A stretch of DNA of 64,000 nucleotides. Origin: Paenibacillus ottowii. GTDB taxonomy: Bacteria > Bacillota > Bacilli > Paenibacillales > Paenibacillaceae. Made by a program: the position numbers and the translations under genes. The notes under the pieces were generated by a model. The model had not been told where the DNA came from. It worked only from the letters and a program-made list of their open reading frames with translations, and ran no database searches. The stretch covers positions 124,001 to 188,000 of the forward strand of contig NZ_VIJZ01000005.1 in the NCBI RefSeq assembly GCF_006874425.1, given 5' to 3'. Position 1 is the stretch's first letter; every line of letters begins with the position of its first letter. Below, in pieces: positions 1-8,527 of the stretch.

Positions 1-2002
1 TACGATAATGCTCGCTAACCACGTGATCGGTGAATGCATCTTGATCCACTAGCATAAACAACCAATATTGTCGTCCAACTTTTGAGGTTCTTTCATATAA
101 CAATATATTATGATTCTTTAACTCACTCAAAATGAATTGCTTTCTATTTCCCTTCCAATTATCTCTAAACCACTGATATAGTGCTTTTCCACCTATTTCC
201 TTAGCGGTAAGCTTGATATTCTTTTTGCCCACCATGAGCTTAACCATTTCGATCATTTTCTTGGAACAAGCTTTCTTAAATCGAAGCTCATTATGTAATT
301 GATGCATATGGACTCGTTCATCCGGCAATCTAAATTCCTGTTGTACTAATGTTAACCATTCTGTCCGTTTCGAGTACATCACAATATCCACTTCTTCGGG
401 TAAATTTACATTGCGTAGGGATGTTCTATGAATAATTTGCGAGAGATTAGCCAGCACATCTTCTATACATAGTTTTTGTATTCTCTCATCTGTAAACCAG
501 TTCCCTTTATTTCGATTCTCATTTAAGGATATATCGATGTCTACACCATACATGGCTACAGCGATTTCCCGATAATGCCTAGGTGGGCGAATGGGAACAC
601 CAAACAAGGCCATCGCATTAAAGCTAGAAAAATCATTATTACCTACCACATTGAAAAGATGTTTCCTCATATCATCATCTGGCTTCTGCTTGATTGTGAA
701 AAATTGCTTGAGCTGCTCGTCCGTAATTACACCCTCAGCGTGATAAAATGCGATATCATCCTGTTTAGGTAATGCAATCATTTTGAAATTTGGACGTTTT
801 TCTTGTAGTTTACTTTGTATCTCCAAGAAATCTCCTGCTATTGCTTCCTTGACTTCTTTCAGTTCACGGTAAGATAATGTTGTGGACGTATTTATATTTT
901 TCCATCGAATATTCAACCGCTCAGCATATCGATGAACATTTGTCATGGGGATCAGTTCAAATCCAGAACGCTCATATATACTTTGGCTGATATGTGCTGT
1001 CCCGTCCAAAGTCAGCATATGGGTATGTAAACGACTATAGTCCAGCCACTCTGAACAAATAATAGCTTGCTTATTCGTTCGTTCTATACAGCCGATATGA
1101 TCCTTTGAATACATCTTCATAAACCACGTGTATCTTCTCATATCCTCAAGTTCACCTTTAGCATCAGCCAATTTAGCCAGGATGGTATTGAAGAACCGTT
1201 CTCTTTCTGAACCCTCTATAAATCGATTCAATCGTAATGTTGAATGGGAAGTTACATTGTCCTTTAATTCCAAATTGATCAACTCACTCAGGATATCTCT
1301 AGCTTCCTTAAATTCTCGATTACTTAAATGAATGCGGTCTGCCAAATGCTCAAACCAGTCAAATGAATTATCTTTACTGCCAATATCCCAGACACAACTG
1401 TCGTAGTAAATAGGCATCTCGTCTATGATCACCAATCGTTTCCACTTATGTACTTCTTTTTGTCGAGCATCATCTTTCGTATTCTTAGCTCGCTGCGGGT
1501 AATATAATAAATAGTTATTTATGTGCTCATCATCTAACATCAAATCTCGAAGTCTCTGCTGAGGAATACATAAAATTTGATATTTTCTCATGGTATCTAT
1601 CATTTTATGAATCTCATCAGAATTGACATATGCAATAGCGTCTGGTATTTCATGTTGCTTGGCAAATTCAGAGACATCCTTGTATACATTATTCTTCATC
1701 GTGTCGTTATTATTAAACACAAGCAATAGCGGATACTTTTCATGTTGATTTGAAGCATTTTTCTTTAATAGACTCTTGCATAGAACATTTAATGCTGTAC
1801 TTTTCCCTGTACCGGGAGCAGAATTAACTACCCATGACAAATAGGATTCTTCACGTTCAGATTCATCCATATTCATTTGATATCCCTTATGTATAAAACT
1901 CGTTAATGCATGATATGTTTCCATAAACGCCTCTTCGTGGAGACTGTTCATATGCGAACGAGAAATATAAGCTTCCAGATCGCTCCATTGATTCACTGCC
2001 AA
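1..2002 (-). CDS. Helicase-like P-loop NTPase (3' end outside window)
   Basis: An open frame runs leftward without a stop to the window edge (about 667 codons seen), so the C-terminus is missing. Near the N-terminus is a Walker A motif, APGTGKS (around 1800-1820), followed by a hydrophobic Walker B, LVIIDE (around 1430). A later segment, LTLDGTAHISQSIYE (around 1000), resembles the 'LDGTA' motif of phage and plasmid helicases, and HRTSLRN (around 440) could supply an arginine finger. I infer an SF1/SF2-like ATPase acting on DNA or RNA in this mobile block. The start is uncertain: TTG at 2002 and GTG at 1996 both follow a weak AAGAG, and an ATG lies further in. It begins 14 bases after the stop of the 56-residue ORF, so the two probably form an operon. 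Confidence 0.6.
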   Translation of the reverse strand, partial: MAVNQWSDLEAYISRSHMNSLHEEAFMETYHALTSFIHKGYQMNMDESEREESYLSWVVNSAPGTGKSTALNVLCKSLLKKNASNQHEKYPLLLVFNNNDTMKNNVYKDVSEFAKQHEIPDAIAYVNSDEIHKMIDTMRKYQILCIPQQRLRDLMLDDEHINNYLLYYPQRAKNTKDDARQKEVHKWKRLVIIDEMPIYYDSCVWDIGSKDNSFDWFEHLADRIHLSNREFKEARDILSELINLELKDNVTSHSTLRLNRFIEGSERERFFNTILAKLADAKGELEDMRRYTWFMKMYSKDHIGCIERTNKQAIICSEWLDYSRLHTHMLTLDGTAHISQSIYERSGFELIPMTNVHRYAERLNIRWKNINTSTTLSYRELKEVKEAIAGDFLEIQSKLQEKRPNFKMIALPKQDDIAFYHAEGVITDEQLKQFFTIKQKPDDDMRKHLFNVVGNNDFSSFNAMALFGVPIRPPRHYREIAVAMYGVDIDISLNENRNKGNWFTDERIQKLCIEDVLANLSQIIHRTSLRNVNLPEEVDIVMYSKRTEWLTLVQQEFRLPDERVHMHQLHNELRFKKACSKKMIEMVKLMVGKKNIKLTAKEIGGKALYQWFRDNWKGNRKQFILSELKNHNILLYERTSKVGRQYWLFMLVDQDAFTDHVVSEHYR

Positions 2003-2016
2003 ATCAGATTCACTCT

Positions 2017-2187
2017 TTATATTTTCAGTTGCTTAATTTCCTCTAAAGCCTGTTGAAATTCTTCATTAATAGCATACAACCAAAACTTTTGATGCTTATC
2101 AATCGTCAAAGCGCGAGTAATATACCGGATATTTTTATCCTGTAATTTCCGCATCATCTGACCATCATAACAATAAAAATAGCTCAT
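2017..2187 (-). CDS. Small 56-residue protein, unknown
   Basis: A short ORF starting MSYFYCYDGQMMRKLQ and ending EEIKQLKI, with a good ribosome site (GAGAGGAG about 8 bases before the ATG). It reads into the NTPase gene with a 14-base gap, suggesting co-transcription and perhaps translational coupling. The composition is ordinary, mixed charged and aromatic, with no signal peptide or membrane segment. I do not recognise the family. It could be a small partner or regulator of the NTPase. Confidence 0.5.
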   Translation of the reverse strand: MSYFYCYDGQMMRKLQDKNIRYITRALTIDKHQKFWLYAINEEFQQALEEIKQLKI

Positions 2188-2231
2188 TCAGATTCACTCC
2201 TCTCATTGTGGAATTGCATCCATATATTAGG

Positions 2232-2261
2232 TGTCACCCAAGCGCCCGTGTTAACAGGCGC
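2232..2261. repeat. 30-bp repeat, copy 1, with palindromic core
   Basis: It matches 3490-3519 at 29 of 30 positions (C at 2247, A at 3505). The core is TGTTAACA flanked by GCGCC and GGCGC, so it can fold back on itself. No T-run follows on either strand, which argues against an intrinsic terminator. Both copies sit in intergenic gaps of the parB block, so a partition, replication or operator role is plausible. Confidence 0.75.
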
Positions 2262-2279
2262 ATAGCATGGCCTAAGAAT

Positions 2280-2293
2280 GTGTCACGTGACAC
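2280..2293. promoter_or_regulatory. parS-like palindrome
   Basis: GTGTCACGTGACAC is a perfect 14-bp palindrome sharing the TCACGTGA core of the chromosomal parS consensus (TGTTTCACGTGAAACA) but with different flanks. It lies 4 bases beyond the stop of the 185-residue gene and about 560 bp from parB. A related half (TTCACGT) occurs at the polymerase gene end near 3540. I infer a centromere site for the local ParB. It could also be an unrelated regulator site. Confidence 0.5.
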
Positions 2294-2296
2294 TAT

Positions 2297-2854
2297 TTAC
2301 TCCATGGCCAGCAAGTCATCCAGTATGTCATCCGTTGAAACATTATTCTCTTTGGCAATATGATCTAATTGTTGCTTATAAAATTTGATTTCTTCCGTTA
2401 TCGTTTCCAATGATTTATCCTCTAAAGAAGCGCTGTAATTTTCGCACTTTTTCAATTCATCTTGAAAACGATTTAGATTCCATTTTTCTTCTATATTAAT
2501 ATCAGAGTGAAAAAGTTCATTACGGATATCATCCCAAAATTTCTCAAGCATCCACGGTCTTACTTCAGAATTAAAATGTTCTTTACAACGTTCCATATCA
2601 TAACCAATTGCAAAATCAATATCTTCTTCTGCAATGTTGGAGATATGAAGATGATTGATGATACAATCCATTTGAGCCGTTAAAGCGAATCCTCTATTTT
2701 TAGAAACAACCATAGAACCAAGTCTCTTATAATTCAAAATAGGCGAGATTATTAAACCGTAATGCCAACCATCCACCCAACTCTTGACTTCGTTTACGGT
2801 TAGCTTTTCTTTTTTTATGTCATGCTTCTCCCAAAATGAACTATGAAATTTCAA
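2297..2854 (-). CDS. 185-residue protein of unknown function, coupled to parB
   Basis: Its ATG overlaps the end of parB by four bases (ATGA), so the two are translationally coupled. The sequence is acidic and soluble, with no signal peptide or membrane helix. The C-terminal third (around 130-185) is highly charged and predicted helical, ending DDILDDLLAME. I recognise no catalytic motif. Because the ParB here lacks the usual C-terminal dimerisation domain, this partner could supply a second partition function, but that is inference. Confidence 0.6.
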   Translation of the reverse strand: MKFHSSFWEKHDIKKEKLTVNEVKSWVDGWHYGLIISPILNYKRLGSMVVSKNRGFALTAQMDCIINHLHISNIAEEDIDFAIGYDMERCKEHFNSEVRPWMLEKFWDDIRNELFHSDINIEEKWNLNRFQDELKKCENYSASLEDKSLETITEEIKFYKQQLDHIAKENNVSTDDILDDLLAME

Positions 2855-3441
2855 TTGATAGTTTTCAAAATGACTTTTTCTTTCTGTGAACCGTCTTCAT
2901 GAATGAATTTTGATGTCGGTTTGTTTTTTAGCAATCTGTTCAAAAACGATTCCATTTTCAATAATTGCTTGGCATGACCATCTGAAATATACCCCTCTGC
3001 AATCCAATCGTGAATAAAAGGTAATAGTTTCAATAGTCTTAAGCGGCTTGTAACAAAGGCTCTGTTTTTGCTCACTTTTTTGGCAATTTGGTCATGCGTG
3101 TATCCTCTTTGTACATACTCATAAAATGCGTGAGCTTCTTCAATAGGCGTCATTTGTTCCCGTTGGATATTTTCAATGACAGATAGATGAAAAGCTTCTT
3201 CATCGCTCAATTCTTTTACTTTCACTGCAATCGTATCCAGTCCAGCCATTTGACTTGCTCGATATCTGCGCTCCCCTTGAACAATTTCATACTGACTTCC
3301 CAGTGGTCTGACCAATATGGCTTCTTGTAAACCATCGCTTACAATGGATGCTGCAAGTTCCTGCAAAGACTCCTCGTTAAAATGCTTGCGTGGCTGATTT
3401 GGATTGGTAACGATCTGGCTTAATTTTAATGTGATGTTCAA
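2851..3441 (-). CDS. parB: Short ParB/Spo0J-type partition protein
   Basis: This is a ParB-family DNA-segregation protein. The N-terminal domain has the CTPase/arginine box GERRYRA (around 56-62) and the ENIQRE motif (around 91-96), followed by a helix-turn-helix around 112-140 (YTHDQIAKKVSKNR). At 196 residues it is shorter than the usual 270-300 and ends soon after the central domain, so the C-terminal dimerisation domain seems absent. No ParA gene is visible. AAAGGAG lies 16 bases before the ATG; an in-frame TTG at 3447 has better spacing and may be the true start. A parS-like palindrome (2280) and the 30-bp repeats flank the unit. Such ParBs occur on plasmids, phages and integrative elements. 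Confidence 0.85.
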   Translation of the reverse strand: MNITLKLSQIVTNPNQPRKHFNEESLQELAASIVSDGLQEAILVRPLGSQYEIVQGERRYRASQMAGLDTIAVKVKELSDEEAFHLSVIENIQREQMTPIEEAHAFYEYVQRGYTHDQIAKKVSKNRAFVTSRLRLLKLLPFIHDWIAEGYISDGHAKQLLKMESFLNRLLKNKPTSKFIHEDGSQKEKVILKTIN

Positions 3442-3467
3442 ATGATGATATCTCCTTTATTTTTGGA

Positions 3468-3488
3468 TTCGTATATATAACGTTCTAG
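3468..3488 (-). promoter_or_regulatory. parB promoter region with AACGTTCTAG motif
   Basis: On the plus strand this reads TTCGTATATATAACGTTCTA followed by G. Its two ends recur upstream of the polymerase gene (TTCGTATATA at 7037 and TACGTTCTAG at 7059; AACGTTCTA at 6986). The TATATA stretch could be a -10 for leftward transcription into parB. Shared sequence before two genes of the block suggests a common regulator or promoter class. Confidence 0.45.
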
Positions 3489-3489
3489 C

Positions 3490-3519
3490 TGTCACCCAAG
3501 CGCCAGTGTTAACAGGCGC
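3490..3519. repeat. 30-bp repeat, copy 2, with palindromic core
   Basis: Near-identical to 2232-2261. It contains GCGCC, TGTTAACA and GGCGC, and lies between the end of the polymerase gene and the start of parB, immediately beside the AACGTTCTAG motif. It could be an operator, a pause/terminator hairpin or a partition site. Confidence 0.75.
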
Positions 3520-3545
3520 CTATCATGACAGACAAATGATTCACG

Positions 3546-6500
3546 TTAGTCGATATGGACTATAGCCTTAAAGCTCGATTTCGTGACTTTCTCGATAGAT
3601 AAAAATTCAATTTCTGTACCATCAAAATCCAGTAAGGATAACCCCTCATCTCGGCGAATGACCTGATCTCTTGGAATTATACATTTTAATTCCCCCTGCT
3701 CATCCACAATATGAACATATCGGTACTCGACCACCTGAATTTGCAATTTCTTACCCAATACATCGTCAGCTATCAACTGTGATTCTTCCTGAGACTTTTT
3801 CAATGTGCTGAAGCCAAACGAATAATTCCTCAATGTTCGTCTTGTACTTTTTCCATCCAGCAAAGAAGGCGTATGACTGGTTTGTACTACGCTTTCCCGT
3901 TCAGCTTCATACCATATGAAGAACTGTCCCATAATCTCAAATAACGAATAAACACCGTCCGGCACATGGAGTGGAAACTCCAGATCATCTATTGTAGCGA
4001 TGCCAACTTGAACGGTAAGCTCCTTACCTTCCACATTTCGATTCGTAAGCCGGTTCACCTTTCGTACTTCCCTCTTCAAAACATTTTCACGCTGCTTTAG
4101 ATTTTCCAGTAGCCCATCTACAAACAGCCATGCAAAGGAGTACGTTCTGTAGTTTTGATATGCGATCTCAACAGCAACACTCGCAAGTACCGAAGGATAA
4201 GGGCAGATCTCTTCACACCGAGTTTTGTATTCCTCTCTTAACCTGGCGTATTCTGCGCTGATTGCTTTTCGGGTGTCATTATCCCGTTCCCATTTTTTCA
4301 GTTCGTTAAATTCCTTTTGGCGATGATCAACTGTTTTTTTCTGCTCGTTGTATTCTTTATACAGTGGCTCAATACGAGCTAAATAGCTCAGAAACTTGGG
4401 CTGACTAACCTTGCTCATATCCTGTAACAATTCTTTCGTACTCTCGATGCTGAAAATAGACTGATCCAATTTCCCATCTTTCATGTTAAACGTGTCATCT
4501 ATGTACTTTTCTGCCACAACGCAAAATTGATTAAATGGTGATTTCTTCGAGTGCTGATAATCCTCGGCTTTGCCACCATTCACAAAACGGAAGAAATACG
4601 GCATCTGAATAGCCAGACGATCCAGTACATATGGAATCTCTACCTCTAGTCCATTTTTGGTCGCATCAATGATTTGACCTTGGAGAAATTTTAAGACCGA
4701 GTTTTCTAAAACGCGTCCTTGAAGGCTACCTTCCTCCAAAGCCAGATTCTGAAAATACGTATTCACATTCGTACATCTGCCCGTCAGGTTATGTAGACTT
4801 TTTAGCTCCATCTTGACGATGCTGTCCATATTATTGGATACAGGTGCAGCTACTTTTTTATCATCTTCATTGATGATGGTAGGCGCATCGATCACTGCTG
4901 AGAGTATGGTAGGATCGTTGGTACATAGAGCTGTATCTCCGTCCACATCTCCTAGTCCGAGCCTTGCAAGTGTTAAATCACAACAGTTCAGAACAATCAC
5001 ATTCTCTAAATGACGCATATATCGGTTATGTACGTGTACAAAATCTAGCTTACCGACTTCATTAAATATCGTTAACGGTGAACGGAATAGCGCATGCATT
5101 CCACGTTTCCGATTCATAAAAGCCTGGTTCTTCTTCAGCACACCTTTTACTGAATATCCGCTAGCATGCTCCATAAAAGCTATTGGATCATTGGTCAGAT
5201 AAAAGTAGCTACCGCGAATCGGGATGCGACCTTTCAACATATCCTGTACTTTCAGCATCGCTTGCTTCACGATAAATTTGCGAACGTTTCCGTCATACAG
5301 CATCAGTTCATTTAGATCAATAGCTTGGATAATTTCATTGATAAACTCTTTCTTCTGACCCCGTTCTATTTCATTTTCCTGTTCATCGGGTTCTTCATCT
5401 ATATCTTTGGGTTCATCGTCTTCTTGGACTAGCATATGTAGGAACGCTTTCGTGTACGCGATATCTCGAAGCCACTTTCCATGGATGTCATTCTTTTGTC
5501 CATGTAATACTCGTTTGACGACATCCATTAGAGGCGTAGCTAATTGATATAAATCGTTCAGTGTAAGATTCAGCGCATGAATATATTGGTATGTCAGTGG
5601 TGTATAGGCGTTCATCTGGTATGCTGGTCTCGCATAATTGGCGACCCAGAAATTGTTATGATTATGTACTCTCAGTAATTCTTCATATTCCGTTATATTT
5701 TCAAACAAACATTTAGGCTTAGCTTCTCCCTCACTGTATTGATGCCATGCTTTGAAGCAGGATTTGGTGAGGATGAGATCAATAGGACGACCCTGTTTGT
5801 CGATGATCGGTTGTGATTCACCAAAAACATCTATTATTTGTGTTACGTTGTTTTCCTTAAACCATTTCATCAAATCGAATCGGATAAAGTTACCTTTGAT
5901 ATATGGAAGTCTTCCCTGAACTGCATTAGGTGAATAGGATAGGTTCAGATGTTGTCCAATACGCTCTGCAAACTGGAAGCTCATTAAACCTTGACCATCA
6001 AAAAATTGGACATTCTTATTTTCATACTGTAGGTACTCCACTCGCTTAAATCCAATGGACTCTTCATTGATCGCTATAACTGGGATTTCTTCTGTTTGCT
6101 CGATGGAATAGCAAGGGTATAGTTCGTCATTATACATAACCGAACGAGCAGGAAAAGGAATTGCTTCTAGTTTCACACGACGATTCTGGTTATTCCACCC
6201 ATTGAAGGTTTTATAGTCTTTTGGATTGGGAACAGACTTCGTGCGACCATTCCACGAGATCGTTTTATTCTGTATACGTTCTAACTTATGTAATTGTTCC
6301 TTGGATGGCTTCAATTCTTTCTTCGCTTTGAAATATTCACGTTGCTTAGCCTTTTCATCAAATATCAACTTCTGTTGCTCCAAATTTTCAGCACACTTTT
6401 CTACTTTCCATACATCCTCAATGATCGTTTCCTTTTCATAATCTGGTATGACGATAATACGTGGAATATACGGGACTGGTTGTGCTGCCGAACGACTCAC

Positions 6501-6944
6501 ACCCAAGGCTGCTTCCCACTTATGGATATTGGTGAGTGGTGGCATTTTACCGAGTGTAATGTGGTTATATAGATCAGCAACATACTTTTCTTGGATGAAT
6601 TCTGTTCGCTGTGTACGTCCCATAGCAGGTGACTTGATCGAACGAACATATTTTCTTCCATTATAGTAGATGCCCTCTCGTAACATACGTTCAAACAGAG
6701 CAAGTTGGGATGGATCGTCTTCGTCAATTTGATCAGCTTTGAGCATAAAGGTGACTTCGGTAACATCGGTGGAAGGATCACGTTCTGCTACGACTCGCTT
6801 GAGTTGATCAAAGTAGATGCTGTCTGATACGGTGATGGTACGAGTACTGGATTGTGGTGTGTAAAGTTGATCGTCTACAATAGTGATCTCATTAAAGTGG
6901 AACAGTTTGATTTGGTATTGATTTCTTGTTGGATTAGTGGACAA
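3546..6944 (-). CDS. Two-barrel RNA polymerase, RdRp/YonO-like
   Basis: A protein of 1132 residues. Residues 316-356 (DGQGLMSFQFAERIG, then AVQGR and YIKG) align by eye with the first-barrel signature of eukaryotic RNA-dependent RNA polymerases (DG.G.IS..FAE...AFQ.R..G.KG). Residues 572-670 hold the second barrel: GRIPIRGSYFYLTNDP, an R-S-P step at 621-623, then LGDVDGDT with the DxDGD metal-binding triad at 666-670. Further on, IIDATKNGLEVEIP (about 758-771) matches the VD..KTG motif of the same family. In Bacillus phage SPbeta, YonO of this superfamily is a single-chain DNA-dependent RNA polymerase of about 900 residues. By analogy this is probably a phage- or plasmid-type polymerase transcribing its own element. 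The start is TTG, 7 bases after AGGAGG. No frameshift is seen, so it appears intact. Confidence 0.8.
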   Translation of the reverse strand: MSTNPTRNQYQIKLFHFNEITIVDDQLYTPQSSTRTITVSDSIYFDQLKRVVAERDPSTDVTEVTFMLKADQIDEDDPSQLALFERMLREGIYYNGRKYVRSIKSPAMGRTQRTEFIQEKYVADLYNHITLGKMPPLTNIHKWEAALGVSRSAAQPVPYIPRIIVIPDYEKETIIEDVWKVEKCAENLEQQKLIFDEKAKQREYFKAKKELKPSKEQLHKLERIQNKTISWNGRTKSVPNPKDYKTFNGWNNQNRRVKLEAIPFPARSVMYNDELYPCYSIEQTEEIPVIAINEESIGFKRVEYLQYENKNVQFFDGQGLMSFQFAERIGQHLNLSYSPNAVQGRLPYIKGNFIRFDLMKWFKENNVTQIIDVFGESQPIIDKQGRPIDLILTKSCFKAWHQYSEGEAKPKCLFENITEYEELLRVHNHNNFWVANYARPAYQMNAYTPLTYQYIHALNLTLNDLYQLATPLMDVVKRVLHGQKNDIHGKWLRDIAYTKAFLHMLVQEDDEPKDIDEEPDEQENEIERGQKKEFINEIIQAIDLNELMLYDGNVRKFIVKQAMLKVQDMLKGRIPIRGSYFYLTNDPIAFMEHASGYSVKGVLKKNQAFMNRKRGMHALFRSPLTIFNEVGKLDFVHVHNRYMRHLENVIVLNCCDLTLARLGLGDVDGDTALCTNDPTILSAVIDAPTIINEDDKKVAAPVSNNMDSIVKMELKSLHNLTGRCTNVNTYFQNLALEEGSLQGRVLENSVLKFLQGQIIDATKNGLEVEIPYVLDRLAIQMPYFFRFVNGGKAEDYQHSKKSPFNQFCVVAEKYIDDTFNMKDGKLDQSIFSIESTKELLQDMSKVSQPKFLSYLARIEPLYKEYNEQKKTVDHRQKEFNELKKWERDNDTRKAISAEYARLREEYKTRCEEICPYPSVLASVAVEIAYQNYRTYSFAWLFVDGLLENLKQRENVLKREVRKVNRLTNRNVEGKELTVQVGIATIDDLEFPLHVPDGVYSLFEIMGQFFIWYEAERESVVQTSHTPSLLDGKSTRRTLRNYSFGFSTLKKSQEESQLIADDVLGKKLQIQVVEYRYVHIVDEQGELKCIIPRDQVIRRDEGLSLLDFDGTEIEFLSIEKVTKSSFKAIVHID

Positions 6945-7384
6945 GTTTTAGCCTCCTGTTTGTTGGTTTGAGTGATATCGTTGTGAACGTTCTATCCTAA
7001 TGGGTCTTGTCTATACGAAATAAGTAGAAACAAATGTTCGTATATACTATATCGAATATACGTTCTAGTTTCAAGTGAACACTGAATATTGATTATAAAG
7101 AGGAGGAAGAAAATTTTTGGAGGAACGTAAAAGAACCAAGAACAATGTGCTCTCGGCTCTGATTAAATATCATTATATCTGAACGTAGCAGTATCTAGCT
7201 ACCCCAATCTTATGGTGGTACTGCACCAAAAATAATAAAAAAACTCACTCGAAAATAGTCTAAAATGCATGTTTAACCCCTGTTTTAACTGGTGCTTAAT
7301 TTAGGGTTGCCGCTTCAATAGCAGTAGAAACCCTCCTAAAGTAAATTTGGTTGACTTCACTTTGAATAAGAGGCATAAATCTAT
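6945..7384. other. Intergenic region: AACGTTCTA motifs, otherwise no gene seen
   Basis: The left part (6986-7068) holds AACGTTCTA at 6986-6994 and an inverted TTCGTATATA / TATACG arrangement at 7037-7062 that ends in TACGTTCTAG, as upstream of parB. This is probably the promoter/operator of the polymerase gene. The right part to 7384 is AT-rich, shows no convincing ORF, and separates the plasmid-like block from the convergent-side end of the methyltransferase gene. Confidence 0.4.
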
Positions 7385-8350
7385 TTATTTTTTAAAACTA
7401 TTAAAACGGTATTTCGATGTTTTCACATATTCCTCATCAATTTCTGAAGAGATCCAAAATCGTGCCGTTGATTCCGCAGCTTCCCCTGTTACACAACTTC
7501 CACCAAATGGGTCAAATATCACATCCCCTGGTTCAGTAAGAAAATTAATGAAAAATAACGGTAACAGCATAGGGAACCTTGCAGGGTGAGGAGGTATTCC
7601 ATTTTCTTTACACTTAGTTAAATATTTGTCATTCGATATGGTGTTAGCAATTTCAAGCAAATTATCTTGTTGCATCATGTCTATTAATTCATTGTAACAA
7701 AGTAAATTGGGAGGTATGGCTCCACCATTATCTTTTCCCCATTGATCAGATACATTATGCCCAGATGGGCGCGGTCCTTCGTTGTAACCCTCTTTCATCA
7801 GTTTCTTCATACTGGCTTTATAAGGTGATAAGACTCTTCTATTGTCTGCCTTAGGATTTTCAGATTTCGAGAGCCACCAAATAGGATTAATTGAATCTTT
7901 TACTCGCACTCGATCAATATTAACCCACTGAGCGGGACTTGGCATTTTTGCAGGATTGTACCAATAAAATTCTTGAGCAAGATTAAATCCAACATCTTTA
8001 GAACAAAGTTTGAGTAGCATCTCAAAATGGTAAAGAGATCTAGTAGGATTACCTTGATTCCAAGAACCACCGATATCAATAACTAGACTTCCAGATGGCT
8101 TTAATATTCTCTTAAACTCCGCGGCAAAATTTTTAATAAACCATTCCACATAATTATCCGAGGATTCATTCCCGTAACTTTTTTTCTTTATTAGTGCAAA
8201 GGGTGGAGATGTGACAATTAAATCGACACTTTCTTTCGGCAAGCTTTTTATAAATTCTATGGAGTCTGCAAAGAAGGCTCTACCGAAATCTGTTTTATAA
8301 TACGGCTTAAAATTTTTGAAACGAACCGGAAATCTTTTCATATTCACCAT
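7385..8350 (-). CDS. Site-specific DNA methyltransferase, beta class
   Basis: It transfers a methyl group from SAM to a DNA base. The catalytic motif IV, TSPPF (residues 47-51), comes first and the SAM-binding motif I, DPFGGS (about 280-285), comes near the C-terminus, giving the beta-class order. SPPF is typical of N4-cytosine enzymes, although N6-adenine is not excluded. I chose the ATG at 8350 because GAGG sits 9 bases upstream; an upstream ATG at 8386 lacks a site. It is divergent from herA with about 180 bp between starts. No restriction endonuclease gene is adjacent, so the HerA-NurA pair is the obvious candidate partner and this enzyme may mark self DNA. Confidence 0.85.
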   Translation of the reverse strand: MVNMKRFPVRFKNFKPYYKTDFGRAFFADSIEFIKSLPKESVDLIVTSPPFALIKKKSYGNESSDNYVEWFIKNFAAEFKRILKPSGSLVIDIGGSWNQGNPTRSLYHFEMLLKLCSKDVGFNLAQEFYWYNPAKMPSPAQWVNIDRVRVKDSINPIWWLSKSENPKADNRRVLSPYKASMKKLMKEGYNEGPRPSGHNVSDQWGKDNGGAIPPNLLCYNELIDMMQQDNLLEIANTISNDKYLTKCKENGIPPHPARFPMLLPLFFINFLTEPGDVIFDPFGGSCVTGEAAESTARFWISSEIDEEYVKTSKYRFNSFKK

Positions 8351-8409
8351 TCCACTTATCCTCTTTTTAATATATGCATAATTCATCTTTTCATCTAAGA
8401 GCTCCCAAC

Positions 8410-8480
8410 ATTATAACACAGTAGAAAAATATGCTCTACAAAAAGAATTTCTATTACTAATTGCCTATTTCTAGTATAAT
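8410..8480. promoter_or_regulatory. Divergent promoters of methyltransferase and herA
   Basis: A TATAAT on the minus strand (8410-8415) faces the methyltransferase gene, and a TAGTATAATA extended -10 on the plus strand (TATAAT 8475-8480) faces herA. The -35 boxes are weak. The close back-to-back arrangement suggests coordinated expression of modification and nuclease arms. Confidence 0.5.
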
Positions 8481-8527
8481 AAATTTACGTGCTTCAGTCC
8501 CATAACTATCTTATTTTAGGAGGAACT

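Noticed and set aside
575..1331. Two short plus-strand ORFs in the first 1.4 kb
   Set aside because: They lie inside the long minus-strand NTPase frame and have no ribosome site or recognisable sequence.
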